Numbered from the stretch's first letter, positions 22,739 to 35,500 are shown. The stretch: DNA of 64,000 nucleotides from Tieghemostelium lacteum (GCA_001606155.1 LODT01000051.1:62001-126000), one strand, 5' to 3'. Notes: generated from the sequence alone by a model not told the origin. Made by a program: numbers and translations.

Positions 22739-24159
22739 TGAAATTTTGATTTTAAAAGTTATAAGTCTATTACTTTAAAAAGCAGTAGTAGTAGAAATCT
22801 ATTTTACTTTTTTTCCCTCTCTTTTTAAAAGACAATCAAAGATAGATTATTATTTTTTTTTGGAAATGAGTGTGAATAAGTTTTTTTTTAAATCATATAT
22901 GATTATTGGTTTGTGGAGATGAAAATTATAAATTTAAAAGCTAGATTTTTGTAATGGTTTACCAGTATACATACACTTTATAAGTAAACTTTGAAAATGC
23001 TGATAATAAATAATAAAATATAATTGAATGGAAAAAAAAAATAAATTATAAAAAGTGATTGAATACAACAGAAATTAATAAATAAATATCTCTTATTGTT
23101 TGAAATTCCAAATAACAAATGGTGACAGTGATACTATTGTTTTTGTGGGTGTTGAAAAAATATTATCAAAATTTGTTGGTTTTGGAGGTTGAATAGTTGT
23201 TGATTACTACTACTATTATTAATATTAATTTAAATTTTTGATTGATGATGAAAAAGAAAATGATTGAATATTATAAGATCTTATCCAAAGATTATTAATA
23301 ATTTTCTTGGATGAGTTTAACCTTTTTAAAAAGACAAAATTTATAAAAATTCTGTTGAGAGTGTGAATAATTATAAACTTCTATAGAGAAGAGTCTATCA
23401 TAAATAAAAAGAGAAAAGAAATATAGAGAGATCAATATTAGTTTCTGAAATTTATTTGATGATGATGATGTTGATGATGATAATGGTGTTTAAAAAAAAA
23501 AACAAAAAATTATTTTAAAACAACACACACATATGAATGAATAGATATTTGAGTACAAGTAAAGTTATAGATTTTTTTTTAAAGAGTAGATTTGTTGGTT
23601 AGAACAAGTAGAAAAAATAATATTACCACTCCTCTATTGAATGAGAGTGAAATTTGTGTTAATTAATTATCATTTTTTGAAAAAAAAAATCACAGAGTAA
23701 TCTTTTAATTCCTATGCATTTAACACTATATGATAAAGGTATAAATCTATTATTATTGCCACTGTAGTGTAACTAACCTTTTTGTTTTATGTTTTTTTTT
23801 TCTTTTAAAATCAAAGAAAGAAATAAATAAATAAATAAATAGATTTAAAGATAAAATTTAAAAGATTATCTTTTGTTATTTTTTTTTTGTTTTATAAAAA
23901 TACTAATTATAATTGAATTTAAAAAATTGCACTACTCTTGTGAGTATTTTTACTTGTCTATCTCACTTTAATTATAAAATGAATTGTGAGGAAATACCCT
24001 GATTGGTAATAAATAATAGTTTTTGTAATGAAATTTCATAACAAACATTATAAATCAAGAAGATAAAAACATATTGTCACCCAAATCACCCACTCTCGAA
24101 AATTTTAACACTAAGAGAATTATGTTTTGAACATATAAACAAATAAAATCTATCTCAAT

Positions 24160-24180
24160 AGTGGTAGTGGTGGGGTGTTA
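24160..24180. promoter_or_regulatory. GT-rich box, possible GBF site
   Basis: GTGGTAGTGGTGGGGTG stands out in AT-rich DNA about 1.1 kb upstream of the OTU gene. Together with the CACCC box near 24078 it could form a paired developmental element. Confidence 0.3.
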
Positions 24181-25238
24181 AAAAAAATAAATAAAAACCC
24201 AAATTGAGTAGAAGGAAATAAATAATTAGAATTTCTAAACACTAAAAATTTTTAACAACTGTTGACAAGATTGTATATCAATAGGTTTTTTTCTATAAAA
24301 ACATTTAATAATTATTATTAGTTTGAATATTCACCTCTTTTTTACTTTGAAGATATATAATTTGATGACCTGTTATGATAATGGATATATATATATAAAA
24401 TTGAAAATATTGTCGAGAGTTATTTTCACCTATGGGGATTTAAAAGATGTTAATTAAATATAAATCAAATAACAAGATATAAATAAAAGTTTCCGATGGG
24501 TTTTGGGTTTTATATAAATAATAATATTATTTTTTTTTTTTTTTTATTTATATATAAAATCTCATTTTAACTTCAATCTTTGTATTTTTAAATTTTGTTA
24601 TTGTTGATATTATTATTTGTGATCTGATCAAGTTGGAGATCTTGGCAAACAAAATTTACTAAAGATTGCATTCTAAAGAAAATCTGCAAAAAAAAATGTG
24701 GTTGCTAATAACAAAAACTTATTTTATAATATTTGGTGTGATTAATTGAAAAAATATCTAATGGGGCAAAGTGCAAGTGAAGAAAAATCAAAAATATGAT
24801 GTAAGAACATACAAAGTGTAAAAATGATCATTATAGGAAATACTGAAAAAGACAAATTTTATAGATTGTAGGATCCCAAAACATTTTAATGTGTTTTGAG
24901 CCCATGGAATGCATCTGTCGACATACTTTAAATTTAATATATTCCACATGTGCCAAATTAATTAAAATAAATTCGATATATCTTACCGATCTATTCTTAT
25001 TACCAAAATCTTCCATTCTTCATTTTTCTTGAATTTTATTCAAAAATTACATATCAATGGCTTTTTACCTATTTCTAGACAATAAAATATGGGTTCATAA
25101 AAAAACAATATAAAATTAGCCATCTTTGGTTAAATTAATTAAATCAGATGGGATTGTGTTTTAATTACTTAAATAATGTTCAAAAATATCAAAAAAGTGT
25201 AAAAAAAAAATTTTGGTTTTTTATTTTTAAAAAGGATC

Positions 25239-26327
25239 ATGGGTGGAAAAAAGCAAAATAAATTAAAAATTAATCTTAACGAGGATGACGAATCTACAAA
25301 TGAAAATGTAAATACTCAACAAACTAATGTAGAATCAAATAATAAAGATAAAGAGGAAGAAAAGGTAATTGAAGAAAAAGAAGAGGAAGAAGATGAAGAA
25401 GATGAAGAAGTTAAAAAAGAAAGTAAAGGAAAAATGATACAAAGACATAAAATGGAATTAAAAGTAAGGGTTTATATAGTAATAGTAATAGTATAGGTTT
25501 ATTAATAATTTTAAAAGAAATTACAACAAGAATTAGATAAACAAAATCATGCAATACCTAAAAAAGATAAGAAACTAAAGAATGAATTTCAAGAGAAAGC
25601 AAAGAAACAAGAGGAGGATTTAATTAAAAGACAAAAAGCAGAGTTATTGGAAATTGAAAAGGTGGAACAAGAGGCATTACAACAACAGAATAATGATTTA
25701 TTATTGAATAAACAGAGTAAAGGACCATCGAAAGGTTATCTAAAGAAATCTAAAAAAATTGAACAGGAAGAGAAAAGAATGAAGGAATTGGAAGAGGATA
25801 AAAAGAATTTTGTTTCAAAATCAAAGATTGAAATGGACGAGTTCATTCAGAAACTGCAACCTCTAGGAAAGACAGTTAAACATATCAATCCAGATGGCGA
25901 TTGTATGTATTCAGCAATAACAGATCAACTGTTACTGTTAAAAGTTATAAAAGATCAAGACTATAAAACCTATCCTGTCAAATTAAGAAAAATGGCTAGT
26001 GATTGGATACTTGCCCATCCAGATGACTATTGTCCATTTATTCTAGCTGATGAGGATTATGCAAGTTCTGAAACACCATTATTAGACTATTGTCAAGAGC
26101 AAGTACTTACCATTGGTAAATGGGGTGGTCAAATTGAACTAAAGGCATTATCACATTGTCTACAATCAAGAATTGTTATTTATCATTCAAACTCCAAAGA
26201 TATCATTATAGGTGAGGAATTTAATAACTCTGAACCATTGAATCTATCTTATCATAAACATGCTTTTACTCTAGGTGAGCATTATAATAGTGTCGTACCA
26301 TTATCTAATAATAATAATACACATTAA
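25239..26327 (+). CDS. otud6b: OTU-domain deubiquitinase, OTUD6 type
   Basis: The model is join(25239..25463, 25518..26327), 344 residues; the 54-base intron GTAAGG...TTAAAAG keeps phase 0 and is among the shortest in the window. The N-terminal half is charged and coiled-coil (KGKMIQRHKMELKKLQQEL), as in OTUD6A/B, and includes SKGPSKGYLKKSKK. The C-terminal OTU domain has the catalytic Asp and Cys in INPDGDCMYSAI and the catalytic His in YHKHAFTLGEHYNSV; WGGQIELKALS is the usual middle motif. OTUD6 proteins are cysteine proteases that remove ubiquitin and are linked to translation and ribosome-associated ubiquitin. All three catalytic positions are present, so the enzyme should be active. The subfamily call rests on length and the coiled-coil lead. 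Confidence 0.93.
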
Positions 26328-26547
26328 ATTTTTCATCTAAATAAATTAAAAGGGATACATTTCTAGATATTTTGCCATTTTATTATTAATTAGATATTTT
26401 ATAAAAATCCTAAAACAATCAGATCAATTTTTAAACCTTCTTCTTAAAAAACAAAGAAATATTTTTACAATAATGGACTAATTTAGTTGAACTTTTTTTT
26501 TTCACTTAATTAAAACAAATATTTTAATATATGTATAAATATAAAAA

Positions 26548-27150
26548 ATGGAAGCATATTTGAAATTAAATAAGGTTTATAACCATGGATTTGTTACTGG
26601 TTATACACTTGATAAAGTGACTATAATGCACCCACTTACTTCTGAACAAGTTGCAATAGTACAAGATGGAGTAAACCGTTACAATCAAGTATTTATTGAT
26701 TATAAAATTAAAATATGGACTATATTTGTGTATCTATTGGGCATAGCAGTAGGTATTGCAATGATTATATTTGGCACTGTTTTTTTTAAAAAAATTTCAA
26801 GTGCAGCATTAATGTGGGTAGGATATGGTATAATTATGGTATTTGCAATGGCTTTTATGTGTTATACTCTATCAATTGCATATTTAAAAACTAAAAAAAT
26901 GAGAGAATGTACAGATCTTTTAAATTTACAATATCAAATTAATGGATTCACATTTACATCTATAAAGAAAATGAAAAGTCGTTATGCTGAGTATTGTATA
27001 CAAGTTAGTTATCCAATTCCAACAAATGATGGTTCTTCAAATCCTGGTCATTATGTTCTACCACAACAACCTAATTACCCAACCGCTACTCCCCAAACCC
27101 CACTCCTTTTTAATAATCATGTGCTTATAAATGATAAATTTTTGTTATAA
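26548..27150 (+). CDS. Unrecognised membrane protein with two predicted helices
   Basis: A single exon of 200 residues. Two hydrophobic segments sit at about residues 58-80 (WTIFVYLLGIAVGIAMII) and 87-112 (MWVGYGIIMVFAMAFMCYTL), separated by a short loop FFKKISSA. There is no signal peptide, so both ends should face the same side. The N-terminus (MEAYLKLNKVYNHGF) and the part after the second helix (KTKKMRECTDLLNLQYQIN) are soluble, and the tail is Pro/Asn-rich. I do not recognise the family; small two-helix proteins of this kind are common among dictyostelid-specific families. It ends close to the 3' end of the convergent glycine dehydrogenase gene. Confidence 0.75.
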   Translation: MEAYLKLNKVYNHGFVTGYTLDKVTIMHPLTSEQVAIVQDGVNRYNQVFIDYKIKIWTIFVYLLGIAVGIAMIIFGTVFFKKISSAALMWVGYGIIMVFAMAFMCYTLSIAYLKTKKMRECTDLLNLQYQINGFTFTSIKKMKSRYAEYCIQVSYPIPTNDGSSNPGHYVLPQQPNYPTATPQTPLLFNNHVLINDKFLL

Positions 27151-27226
27151 AAATAAAATTTAAATTTGTTATACATTAGAATTATTAATTAATTAATTCG
27201 AATAATTGTGTGTTTATTATTTGTGA

Positions 27227-30200
27227 TTAAGAATTGGATTGATCAGGGAAAACTGGAGTATTGCAAGAACAAACTAAATTTCTATCACCAAATACATTAT
27301 CTACTCTGGCGACAGTTGGCCAGAATTTAGATTCTTTAGTTGATTGTGATGGGAAAGCAGCTTTTTCTCTTGAATATGGATGTGACCATTTATCAGAGAT
27401 GACTTCTTTCTCAATATGAGGTGCATTTACAAGTACATTATCTAATTTATCTGCTTTACCATCTTGAATCTCTTGAATTTCCTGACGAATGCTAATCAAA
27501 GCGTCGCAGAGTCTATTCAATTCGTACAATGATTCGGATTCAGTTGGCTCAATCATGAGGGTATTTGGAACTGGCCATGACATTGTTGGACCGTGGAAAC
27601 CATAGTCTTGTAATCTCTTGGCTACATCTTCAGCTTCGATACCAATGCTCTCTTTGAAATGTCTTAAATCAATAATGAATTCGTGAGCTACAAAACCATT
27701 GGAACCAGTATATAAAATCTTGTAGTGATCCTTTAATCTCTGTGCCATGTAATTTGCATTCAAGATGGCAACTTGAGTGGCTTTCTTGAGACCTTTTCCG
27801 CCCATAAGTCTCAAATAGACATAGGTGATTGGTAAGATGGATGAACTACCCCATGGAGCTGCTGAAACAGCACCCATTGCTTTGGCTCCACCTACTTCTT
27901 GAACTACAGCATGACCTGGAAGGAATGGTCCTAAATGACTCTTTACACAAATTGGACCCATACCTGGACCACCACCTCCATGTGGGATACAGAATGTCTT
28001 GTGGAGATTCAAGTGGCAGACATCAGCACCAATGTCACCTGGACGACATAAACCAACTTGAGCATTCATATTTGCACCATCCATGTAAACTTGACCTCCA
28101 TATTGATGAATGATATCACACATCTCATTAGCACCCTCTTCGAATACACCATGAGTTGATGGATAGGTAATCATTAAAGCAGCTAGAGTATCTTTGTATT
28201 TCTCAGCTTTTAATTTCAAATCTGCTTTATCAACATTACCATTTTGGTCACAAGCAACTACAACAACTTTCATACCAACCATTGCAGCAGATGCTGGGTT
28301 AGTACCATGAGCACTAACTGGAATCAAACAAATATCTCTTTGTGATTGTCCAATGGATTTAAGATACTCTCTGATAACCATCAAACCGGTATATTCACCT
28401 TGTGAACCGGCATTTGGTTGTAATGAACAATTATCAAATCCAGTAACCTCACATAATGATTTACTAATGAAATCAAACATCTCTTTGTAGCCTTGAGTTT
28501 GTGAAGATGGTGCAAATGGATGAATTTGTCCAAATTCAGGCCATGATACTGGATACATTTCAGCAGTGGCATTCAATTTCATTGTACATGAACCCAATGG
28601 AATCATAGCAGTTGTTAATCCTAAATCTTTCTTTTGTAATCTGTGAATGTAACGAAGTAACTCATGTTCAGAGTGGTACTTGTTGAATACTGGGTGAGTC
28701 AAGAACTCAGTAGTTCTTTGTAACTCCTTTGGAATGGTGGTATTCAAGAATTTACCTTCAAGATCCTTCTCCAAAGAATCCAAAGTAAAGTTATAGGCTT
28801 TTGATGAATGTTCAGCAAATGCATCTAAAATCAATTGAACATCTTGTTTAGTCATACTTTCATCAGTACTAATAGCAATAGATTTACTGCAATATTGTCT
28901 GACATTGACACCCTTATTTTCCAATTCTTTCATAACCTTGGTAGTCTTATCACCAGTTACAACTAAAATGGTATCAAAGAATGATTTATCAACTAAATCA
29001 AATCCGAGGTTTTTGACACCTTCAGCTAAGATGATAGCCTTCTTGTGTACTTGTTGACCGATAGCTTTAAGACCCTGTGGACCGTGATATACAGCATACA
29101 TTGCAGCCATATTTGCCAAAAGTGCTTGAGAAGTACATATGTTTGAAGTAGCTTTTTCACGACGAATGTGTTGTTCACGAGTTTGTAAAGCCATACGATA
29201 AGCTTGTCCTCCTAGACGGTCTTTAGAGATACCAATAATTCTTCCAGGTAACAAACGACTGTATTGGTAAGAGGTTGCAAAGAATGCAGCATGTGGTCCA
29301 CCAAAACCTAAAGGTACACCAAATCTCTGGGAATTACCCAAAGCAATATCAGCACCCCATTCACCTGGTGGAGTTAACATGGTGAGTGCAAGTAAATCAG
29401 TTGCACATACAACTAATGAACCAGCTTTATGAGCTCTATCAGCTAGATCACGATAGTCTTTAATCTGACCGTTAGTTGATGGGTATTGAACGATACATCC
29501 TACTACTTCTCCAGATGAGAAATCAAAGTCTTTGCTAGAGAGAACGTCGATAAAGATACCTTTTGGTTCAGCACGAGTTTTAATGGTATCTATAGTCTGA
29601 GGATGACAGTGTTTGTCAACTAGGAATCTTAAACGTCCTTTACTCTTACTAATGTTAACACACATTTGCATAGCTTCAGCTGCTGCAGTTGCTTCATCGA
29701 GTAAGGATGCATTGGCCATTGGAAGTGCTGTCAAATCTGCAATCATAGTTTGGAAATTCAATAGTGACTCTAAACGACCTTGTGAGATCTCAGCTTGGTA
29801 GGGAGTATATGGTGTATACCATCCTGGATTCTCTAAAATATTTCTTTGAATCACATAAGGGGTTATACTGTTATAGTAACCCATACCAATAAATGATCTC
29901 TTAATCTGGTTCTTTTCAGCTGTCTTTTTCAACTGTTGTAATAACTGTGATTCACCAAATTCAAAATCTTCATTTACCTTCTCTTCTTGAGTATTAATCA
30001 ACAAGTTTCTATTTAATCTGATATTTTGTGGTACTGTTAATTCAATTAAATGATCCAATGATTTAATAGTTTCATCCTTATTAGTTGCGATCTTTCCAAG
30101 CATATATTTAATATCATTGTCATTAGGTCCAATATGTCTACGTGAGAAGGTATCCAATGAATTAAATATTGATGATGTTTTTGTTGTACTAGTACTATAA

Positions 30201-30333
30201 TTCTAATTTTAGATTTAAAATTTATTAATATTATTTCATTATTAATCTTACAAAATTTACATACTCTGATTATAGATTTAGTATTAGAAACATTTAAGTT
30301 TCTAATACTTTTATTTAGTAGACGTAACATCAT
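27227..30333 (-). CDS. gcvP: Glycine dehydrogenase (decarboxylating), P protein of the glycine cleavage system
   Basis: The model is complement(join(27227..30202, 30265..30333)), 1014 residues. Exon 1 encodes [20 protein letters not shown], a basic amphipathic mitochondrial targeting peptide; the 62-base intron GTATGT...AATTAG joins in phase 0 to NYSTST and then [12 protein letters not shown], the usual mature start. The enzyme decarboxylates glycine with pyridoxal phosphate and passes the aminomethyl group to the H-protein lipoyl arm. The cofactor lysine is in [19 protein letters not shown], around residue 757. Other family blocks are [40 protein letters not shown] and GRPGDIGAD-like [15 protein letters not shown]. 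The length equals that of other eukaryotic P proteins. It is the best conserved gene in the window, with no sign of damage. Confidence 0.98.
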
Positions 30334-30515
30334 GTTGATGGTTCAAACTATGAAGTAAAAAAAAAAATCTTCAAAGTTTAAAAAAAAAAGAAATCTAAAA
30401 AAAACGAAATAGGATATTTCAGTGTGTAATAAGTGTAAAAAAGAAAATTTTCAAAGTTAAATATAAATTAAATTAAATTTATTTATTGATCATCTTCATC
30501 AGATCTGAATCTGAA

Positions 30516-30809
30516 TCATCGCACCATTAATAACAAATTCAGCGATTCATCTACAATGGTGATTTCTTTTGTACCTTCAGGTATTTCTTGTGTTGAAATA
30601 AAAATTTTGAAATTTTCTTCTTCTTGATCTACTTCAGTTTCATTAGCTCCACTACTTCTAGTTGGTGGTTCGGAAGCAACTAATCTTGATTGTTCCTCTT
30701 CAACATTTGGAAAGTTCTGCTCTGAGATTGATGAAATTGAAACTTCACCTTGAAAACCCCAATTCACTTGGAAAAACCAAAAAAGTGTTGTAAGGACAAC
30801 CTGGTACAT
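30516..30809 (-). CDS. Hypothetical 97-residue ORF, possibly an exon of a larger gene
   Basis: The frame starts MYQVVLTTLFWFFQVNWG, hydrophobic like a signal peptide, followed by an acidic Ser/Glu-rich body (SEQNFPNVEEEQ, ANETEVDQEEENF) and ITIVDESLNLL. The body has coding-like composition, unlike the surrounding spacer. Upstream on the same strand lie several AG acceptors, and the TruB gene ends AAAGTTAG|GTAAGA, a possible donor, so it could be a distant last exon of that gene across a roughly 700-base intron. I do not favour this because TruB proteins need no such tail. It may equally be an independent small secreted protein. Confidence 0.35.
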   Translation of the reverse strand: MYQVVLTTLFWFFQVNWGFQGEVSISSISEQNFPNVEEEQSRLVASEPPTRSSGANETEVDQEEENFKIFISTQEIPEGTKEITIVDESLNLLLMVR

Positions 30810-31094
30810 TTCTAAATCTATCTCTAGACATAGCTAGAGTTTGACAGAGTTGAATCTTTATGAAACTTGAAATTCTATTTTTTCTAATTTCGGAGGATTT
30901 TTTAAATCTTTTCCATCCTCAATATTTGATATGAGTTCTATTGGACAGATTCAATACTAATCTTTTGGTTTTTCTAGTGGAAATTGTATTTTGTATTTTT
31001 AATCATCTTTATTAAACAATCAAATTTAGTTTTTAATTATTAAATAGAATTTAGCTTATTATAATGATATAAATAAATTTGTTTTGTTGTTTTT

Positions 31095-31480
31095 TTAGAA
31101 TAAGAATGTTTAATACCTTCAGAATTCAAATAGAATTAGAATTAAGTGGTTCTATATTGTTTAAACACAAAGAATGTACGGAATGTTGAGATTCTCGATG
31201 GTTTTAGGGTTGTGGGTGTTTCAGAACAAAATAAATTTGATTCTCAAACATTTGTTTAAACAGTTTGGAATGAGTAGACAAACGGAATAATTTGATTCTG
31301 AGAGAGTGTTTTAACCTAAACCTCTATGATCTAATTCTGAATAAACACGGAATGTATAGAACAGAACACATTTAAAAACAACATGTTTTTTTGAAATTTC
31401 CACATAACTCCCAGAAGATGGAATTGCAAAAATAGAACAGAATAAAATTGGTTCTGAAGGTTTTTAGAGAAAATAAAAAT
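31095..31480. repeat. Degenerate short inverted-repeat cluster
   Basis: About six related units of roughly 20-25 bases share a core like AGAAC(A)AAATAAATTTGATTCT, with AGAA at one end and TTCT at the other. Clear copies are near 31222-31245, 31282-31300, 31330-31345 and 31433-31456. They are spaced irregularly, so this is not a simple tandem array. No known element is recognised. Confidence 0.45.
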
Positions 31481-31507
31481 TTTAATTTTTAGGATAATTA
31501 TTTATTC

Positions 31508-32431
31508 TTACCTAACTTTTTGAGAAGGCTTAGAATCAAATTCATAGTTTTCAAAGAGTGTTTTGGAACTAGCGATAGTTGCAAAAAGAGAATTTTGATT
31601 GATTTGTTTTAATTTTAAAGAATGTTCTAAAGTGAAAGGTCCAGCTTTAGTTCTGGTAATTTGTGATGAATAAGCAGTACTATTTAATTGTAATGCCATA
31701 TCTCTAACTAGTGATCTAACATAGAACCCTGATGACACCTCTAATTCTATTTCAGCAATTCCTGATCTCTCACAATACCATTTACAATGTGCAGAATACA
31801 AACTCACCAATCTACCTTGTGGTTTTGTACTAGTTTCTTCATTCACTCTATTTTTTATTGCCATCTCTGATAATGACTTTCCATTTACTTTAATTGCTGA
31901 ATATACAGGTGGTATCTGCACCATTTCACCAAGCATCACCTGTAATCTCTCATTTATTATTTGTTTTGTTAAATGTCTATACTCTTTAAATTCTCCCACT
32001 ATATGACCTGGTGAATCTAAAGTATCAGTCTCATAACCAAATACAGCCATTACACTATAAGATTTTCTAGAAATTGTAAATTTAGATAAATCTCTACATG
32101 ATTTACCTATTCCCACCACTAACTTTGTTCAACCAACATATATATCAATAATCAACAATCTATATGAGATCTTAAAAAAAAAATAGTTAAACATACCTAA
32201 TACACCTTGTGCATCTGCATCTAGTGTTCCAGCATGTCCAAGTTTAACATTTTTATTTGTAGACATGTGGTATTTTAGTATATTAATACAATTAGCACTG
32301 GTCATTCCAGCCTCTTTATATATTGGTACTATTCCTTCATTTGGAAACGTTAAGAATTTTGATTTTAGATTTTTTTTAAATAAATCTGTAATACAATAAA
32401 TAAATATAGATTGATGATTTAGTTTAAACAT
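31508..32431 (-). CDS. truB: tRNA pseudouridine(55) synthase, TruB/TRUB1 family
   Basis: The model is complement(join(31508..32118, 32197..32431)), 281 residues; the 78-base intron splits a Val codon and rebuilds AQGVLVVGIGKS, matching human TRUB1 ARGVLVVGIG. The catalytic Asp is in HAGTLDADAQG. Other family blocks are NEGIVPIYKEAGMTSANC (the usual 'lvvdKPxGxTS' lead), YETDTLDSPG, QIPPVYSAIKVNGKSLSEMA, and SSGFYVRSLVRDMA with TRTKAGPFTLE. The enzyme converts U55 of tRNA to pseudouridine in the T loop. There is no PUA domain, as in TRUB1. The start is the ATG at 32431; the N-terminus (MFKLNHQSIFIYC) is mildly hydrophobic and gives no clear targeting signal. Downstream of the stop lies an unexplained spacer. 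Confidence 0.92.
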
Positions 32432-32582
32432 CAACTTATCGGACTTTTATGAGATCCTATTCAAAATCTTTTTAAAAATGACAATTTTCCTAGAAAAAAA
32501 AAAAATAAAAAGGAGGGAAATGCATTTGATAAATCTTTTTATTTTTAACAGATAAACTTCATGAAATAGGCGCCATTTTTAA

Positions 32583-35500
32583 ATGATGGATTCAATAGTT
32601 TATCAAAATTCATCATCCTCTACAAATAGACAACAACATGAAAACAACCACATTTTTAAATTGTCCAATGACATTGTAAAGGAATTATTAAATAATTTTG
32701 AATCAACTAAACAGGTTAATTGTAAGGATATCTGAGCAAAGATATTTACATTCACTTACTAACATTTATATTCTCATTAGATTTACTTTCAAATTTCATT
32801 ACAAAGCAACCATTGGCAATTAACAGTCTAGTTAATTTCTATCAAAATAGAATACAAACTCTAGAACAACAACAACAACAACATCATAGTAATACTAATA
32901 ATAATTATAAAAGTCAACTTACTTCTAATAATGGTAGTACTGAGAACAGCCTTGAGATGGTAAATGATGAGAATAGTAATCATCAAAATACAACTAGTAA
33001 TGTTAATAATTCATTTCAATGTGCACAGGAAAATGATTGGAAGTTGAAATATGATCAATTGTATAATGAATTACAGTTAATGAAATCAACTGTATTTCAA
33101 TATGATCAACTAAAGAGTAACATTGAAATGCATATTGGTGACCAATTCATTTATATGCAAGATCAATATCTATCCTATATCAACCAATTTAGAACTAATC
33201 AAGAGAAAATTTATCAATTGTATATACATTTGTCAAATCCACCTCTGATTAATGTACAACATAGTAATAAGAATAATAATAATACTCAAGTGGAAGAGAC
33301 TATTATAGATATGGATAGTTTACAATCTACGAGTCAACAAGAGAGGAACTTTAATCAGTTTATATGTACACTTGATAACACTAATCCTATGCCAAATGTT
33401 CAACATTATTCTCAACCTCAACCTACTACCAATGATTTTCATCATTTTATTAATATATTCAACTCAACATTATCCAATTTCAAATTAATGTTGTCAAAAT
33501 CCGATCAGAGTTTTAGTGAGATGAAAAAGTACTTGGATCAGTATTCTGAGTCTTTACAGGATTATACATCACTAGAGAGATATAGTAGTGTTGAACCTGT
33601 AATTGTTGTAAAAAAAGAAATAACATCACCATTGCGTGTGAATAATCAGAATGAAACTCAAATTAATGGAAATGGGGTTATAAAAATGGAATTGGATAGT
33701 GAGGTAGATGGTAAAGGTAATGAAAAGTTGCACGATGTATTTTTAAAACTAGAGGAAAAGGATAATGAAATACTTAGACTACGAAATGAATTAAAGTATA
33801 CAATTGAAATGGACCAAGATATGATGTTGTCAATGAAACAGGAAAACGAACAACAGAAACAAGAGATTAAGTCTCTGAAAGAATTGGATATTCATAAGAC
33901 TAATCTTGTGGATTCTTTGACTGCAAATTTGGTATATTTCACATCGAATGGGTCACATCAAAAGAAGAAATCTGTAAATAGTAATAATAATGGTAGTAAT
34001 GCAAATTCATTGGAGATTGATGATGATGATGATCAACCATCTTCACAGAAAGAATTCTTTGAAAAGGAAAGACAGAATCTACAGGATCGTATAAAAGAGT
34101 TAGAGGTTGAAAATGCAAATTTACTATCATCTAATCAATTGACATCTTTAAGAGACCAGATTAAGGTTCTGACGGAAGATATTCAGATTATACAGCATGA
34201 GAAAACTAATGCTGAAATGGTGGTTCAACAATTACTTAATCACATTAAGTCATTGAAAATGTTAGTTAGTGGAAGAGACCAGGATTCGTCATTTGAGAGC
34301 GGTGGAGGTGATGTTACTTCATCTTCACCTCCACAATCGTCATCTAGTCAGTCTGGGCAAGAAGATGATAGCTTCTTATTAAACTATATTGATAGTTCTT
34401 CGGTATCAATTCTCAATGACAGTGGTACTATTCAATGGTTAAAGGGAAAAATTAGAAAACTCTTGAATATTCAAAAACAAATGGAAGGTAATAGAAATCA
34501 GTTTACTAGTGTTGAGAATGAACTCAACCAATTACGTGCACAGTTTATTCATATTCAACAGGAATTGAATGACAGTTCTTTGGTTATTCACAGTCAGAGT
34601 GAGAATAACAAGAGTTTGAATATGGAGATTATGATGTTGTCTTCTGATAAAGATGAATTGAATAATACCATTCACATAAGAAATCAAGAGATTCAACAGT
34701 TGAAGAAAGATTTGGAAAATATAAAAAATGAATTACAAGATGAAAAACAAGGGGTTTTGGTACTGGAGGAGCAAAAGATGGTTTTAGAAAACAAGGTTCG
34801 TGATTACTCGGATGTTCAAGTGAAGAATCATGCATCAAGTTTAAAGATGGTGGATGACTTGAATAGTGCAACTAATAGATATTTACAATTAGAGGCTGAG
34901 TTGATGATTGAGCAAGAGAAGGTTTCTAAGATTCCTTTGTTGGAGGCTAAGATTTTGGAGTTGAAACAACAGATTTCACAAGAAAGAGAATCTCAACAGA
35001 GTAATACTAAAGATTTAGTCAGTACCAGAGAGCAATTGATGGAATTGAATAATAAGATTAATGATCAAAATGAAGAAATTCAGTTACTGTTTAAAGAGAA
35101 ATCAGAAGCTCAGATTGCATTGGTGCCTCTTAGAGATAAGATTGAACAACTTCAACAGTCATTACAGACATTTGATTCCATGGTCACTGATTACAACGAT
35201 CTCAAACAATTGTATAAAGAGAAAATTGATAATTACGATCATTTAAATATTAAATACCAGGATAGAAAGAATGAACTTTCAACACTGAAATTAATGTCTG
35301 ATGGAATAAATGAGAAATTAAAAACTCTGGAGTTGGAATCGGACAAGAAGGAAAGTGAAATGAATCGTTTGAAATTTGATTTACAAACCTCTACTGATCA
35401 ATTAACAAAGAAAGAGAAACTCTATGATAGTAACCTTAAACAAAATGTTCAGTTAGAAAAGGAGAATAAGGAAATGAAAAAGTTGTTGGACAATTATCAG

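Larger units (their letters stand above)
22416..25238. other. 2.8 kb non-coding gap with G/GT-rich boxes, between divergent genes
   Basis: No supported coding frame lies here; the 61-codon minus frame at 24831-25016 has no context. In this very AT-rich stretch a few G-rich boxes stand out. They are TGTGGGGGGGTGTTGG near 22721, TTGTGGGTGTTG near 23144, CACCCAAATCACCCAC near 24078 and GTGGTAGTGGTGGGGTG near 24161. They resemble the G-boxes (GT/CA-rich) bound by the dictyostelid factor GBF. There are also short tandem repeats (AAAT near 23818, GATGAT near 23458). It probably holds the regulatory DNA of the cyclin and OTU genes and perhaps untranslated exons or RNA genes I cannot see. Confidence 0.55.
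30334..31507. other. Gap with one short ORF and a cluster of degenerate short palindromes
   Basis: This lies between the 5' end of glycine dehydrogenase and the 3' end of the TruB gene. A 97-codon minus frame (30516-30809) is listed separately. From about 31090 to 31480 related short units recur, with forms such as AGAACAGAATAAAATTGGTTCT and ACGGAATAATTTGATTCTG, five or six in about 400 bases. No transposase or reverse transcriptase frame is near. Confidence 0.5.

Noticed and set aside
24831-25016. 61-codon minus-strand frame in the 2.8 kb gap
   Set aside because: No recognisable motif, no neighbouring exon, and noise-like composition.
27829-29801. Frames on either strand inside the glycine dehydrogenase gene
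   Set aside because: The glycine dehydrogenase frame is certain and these are shadows.
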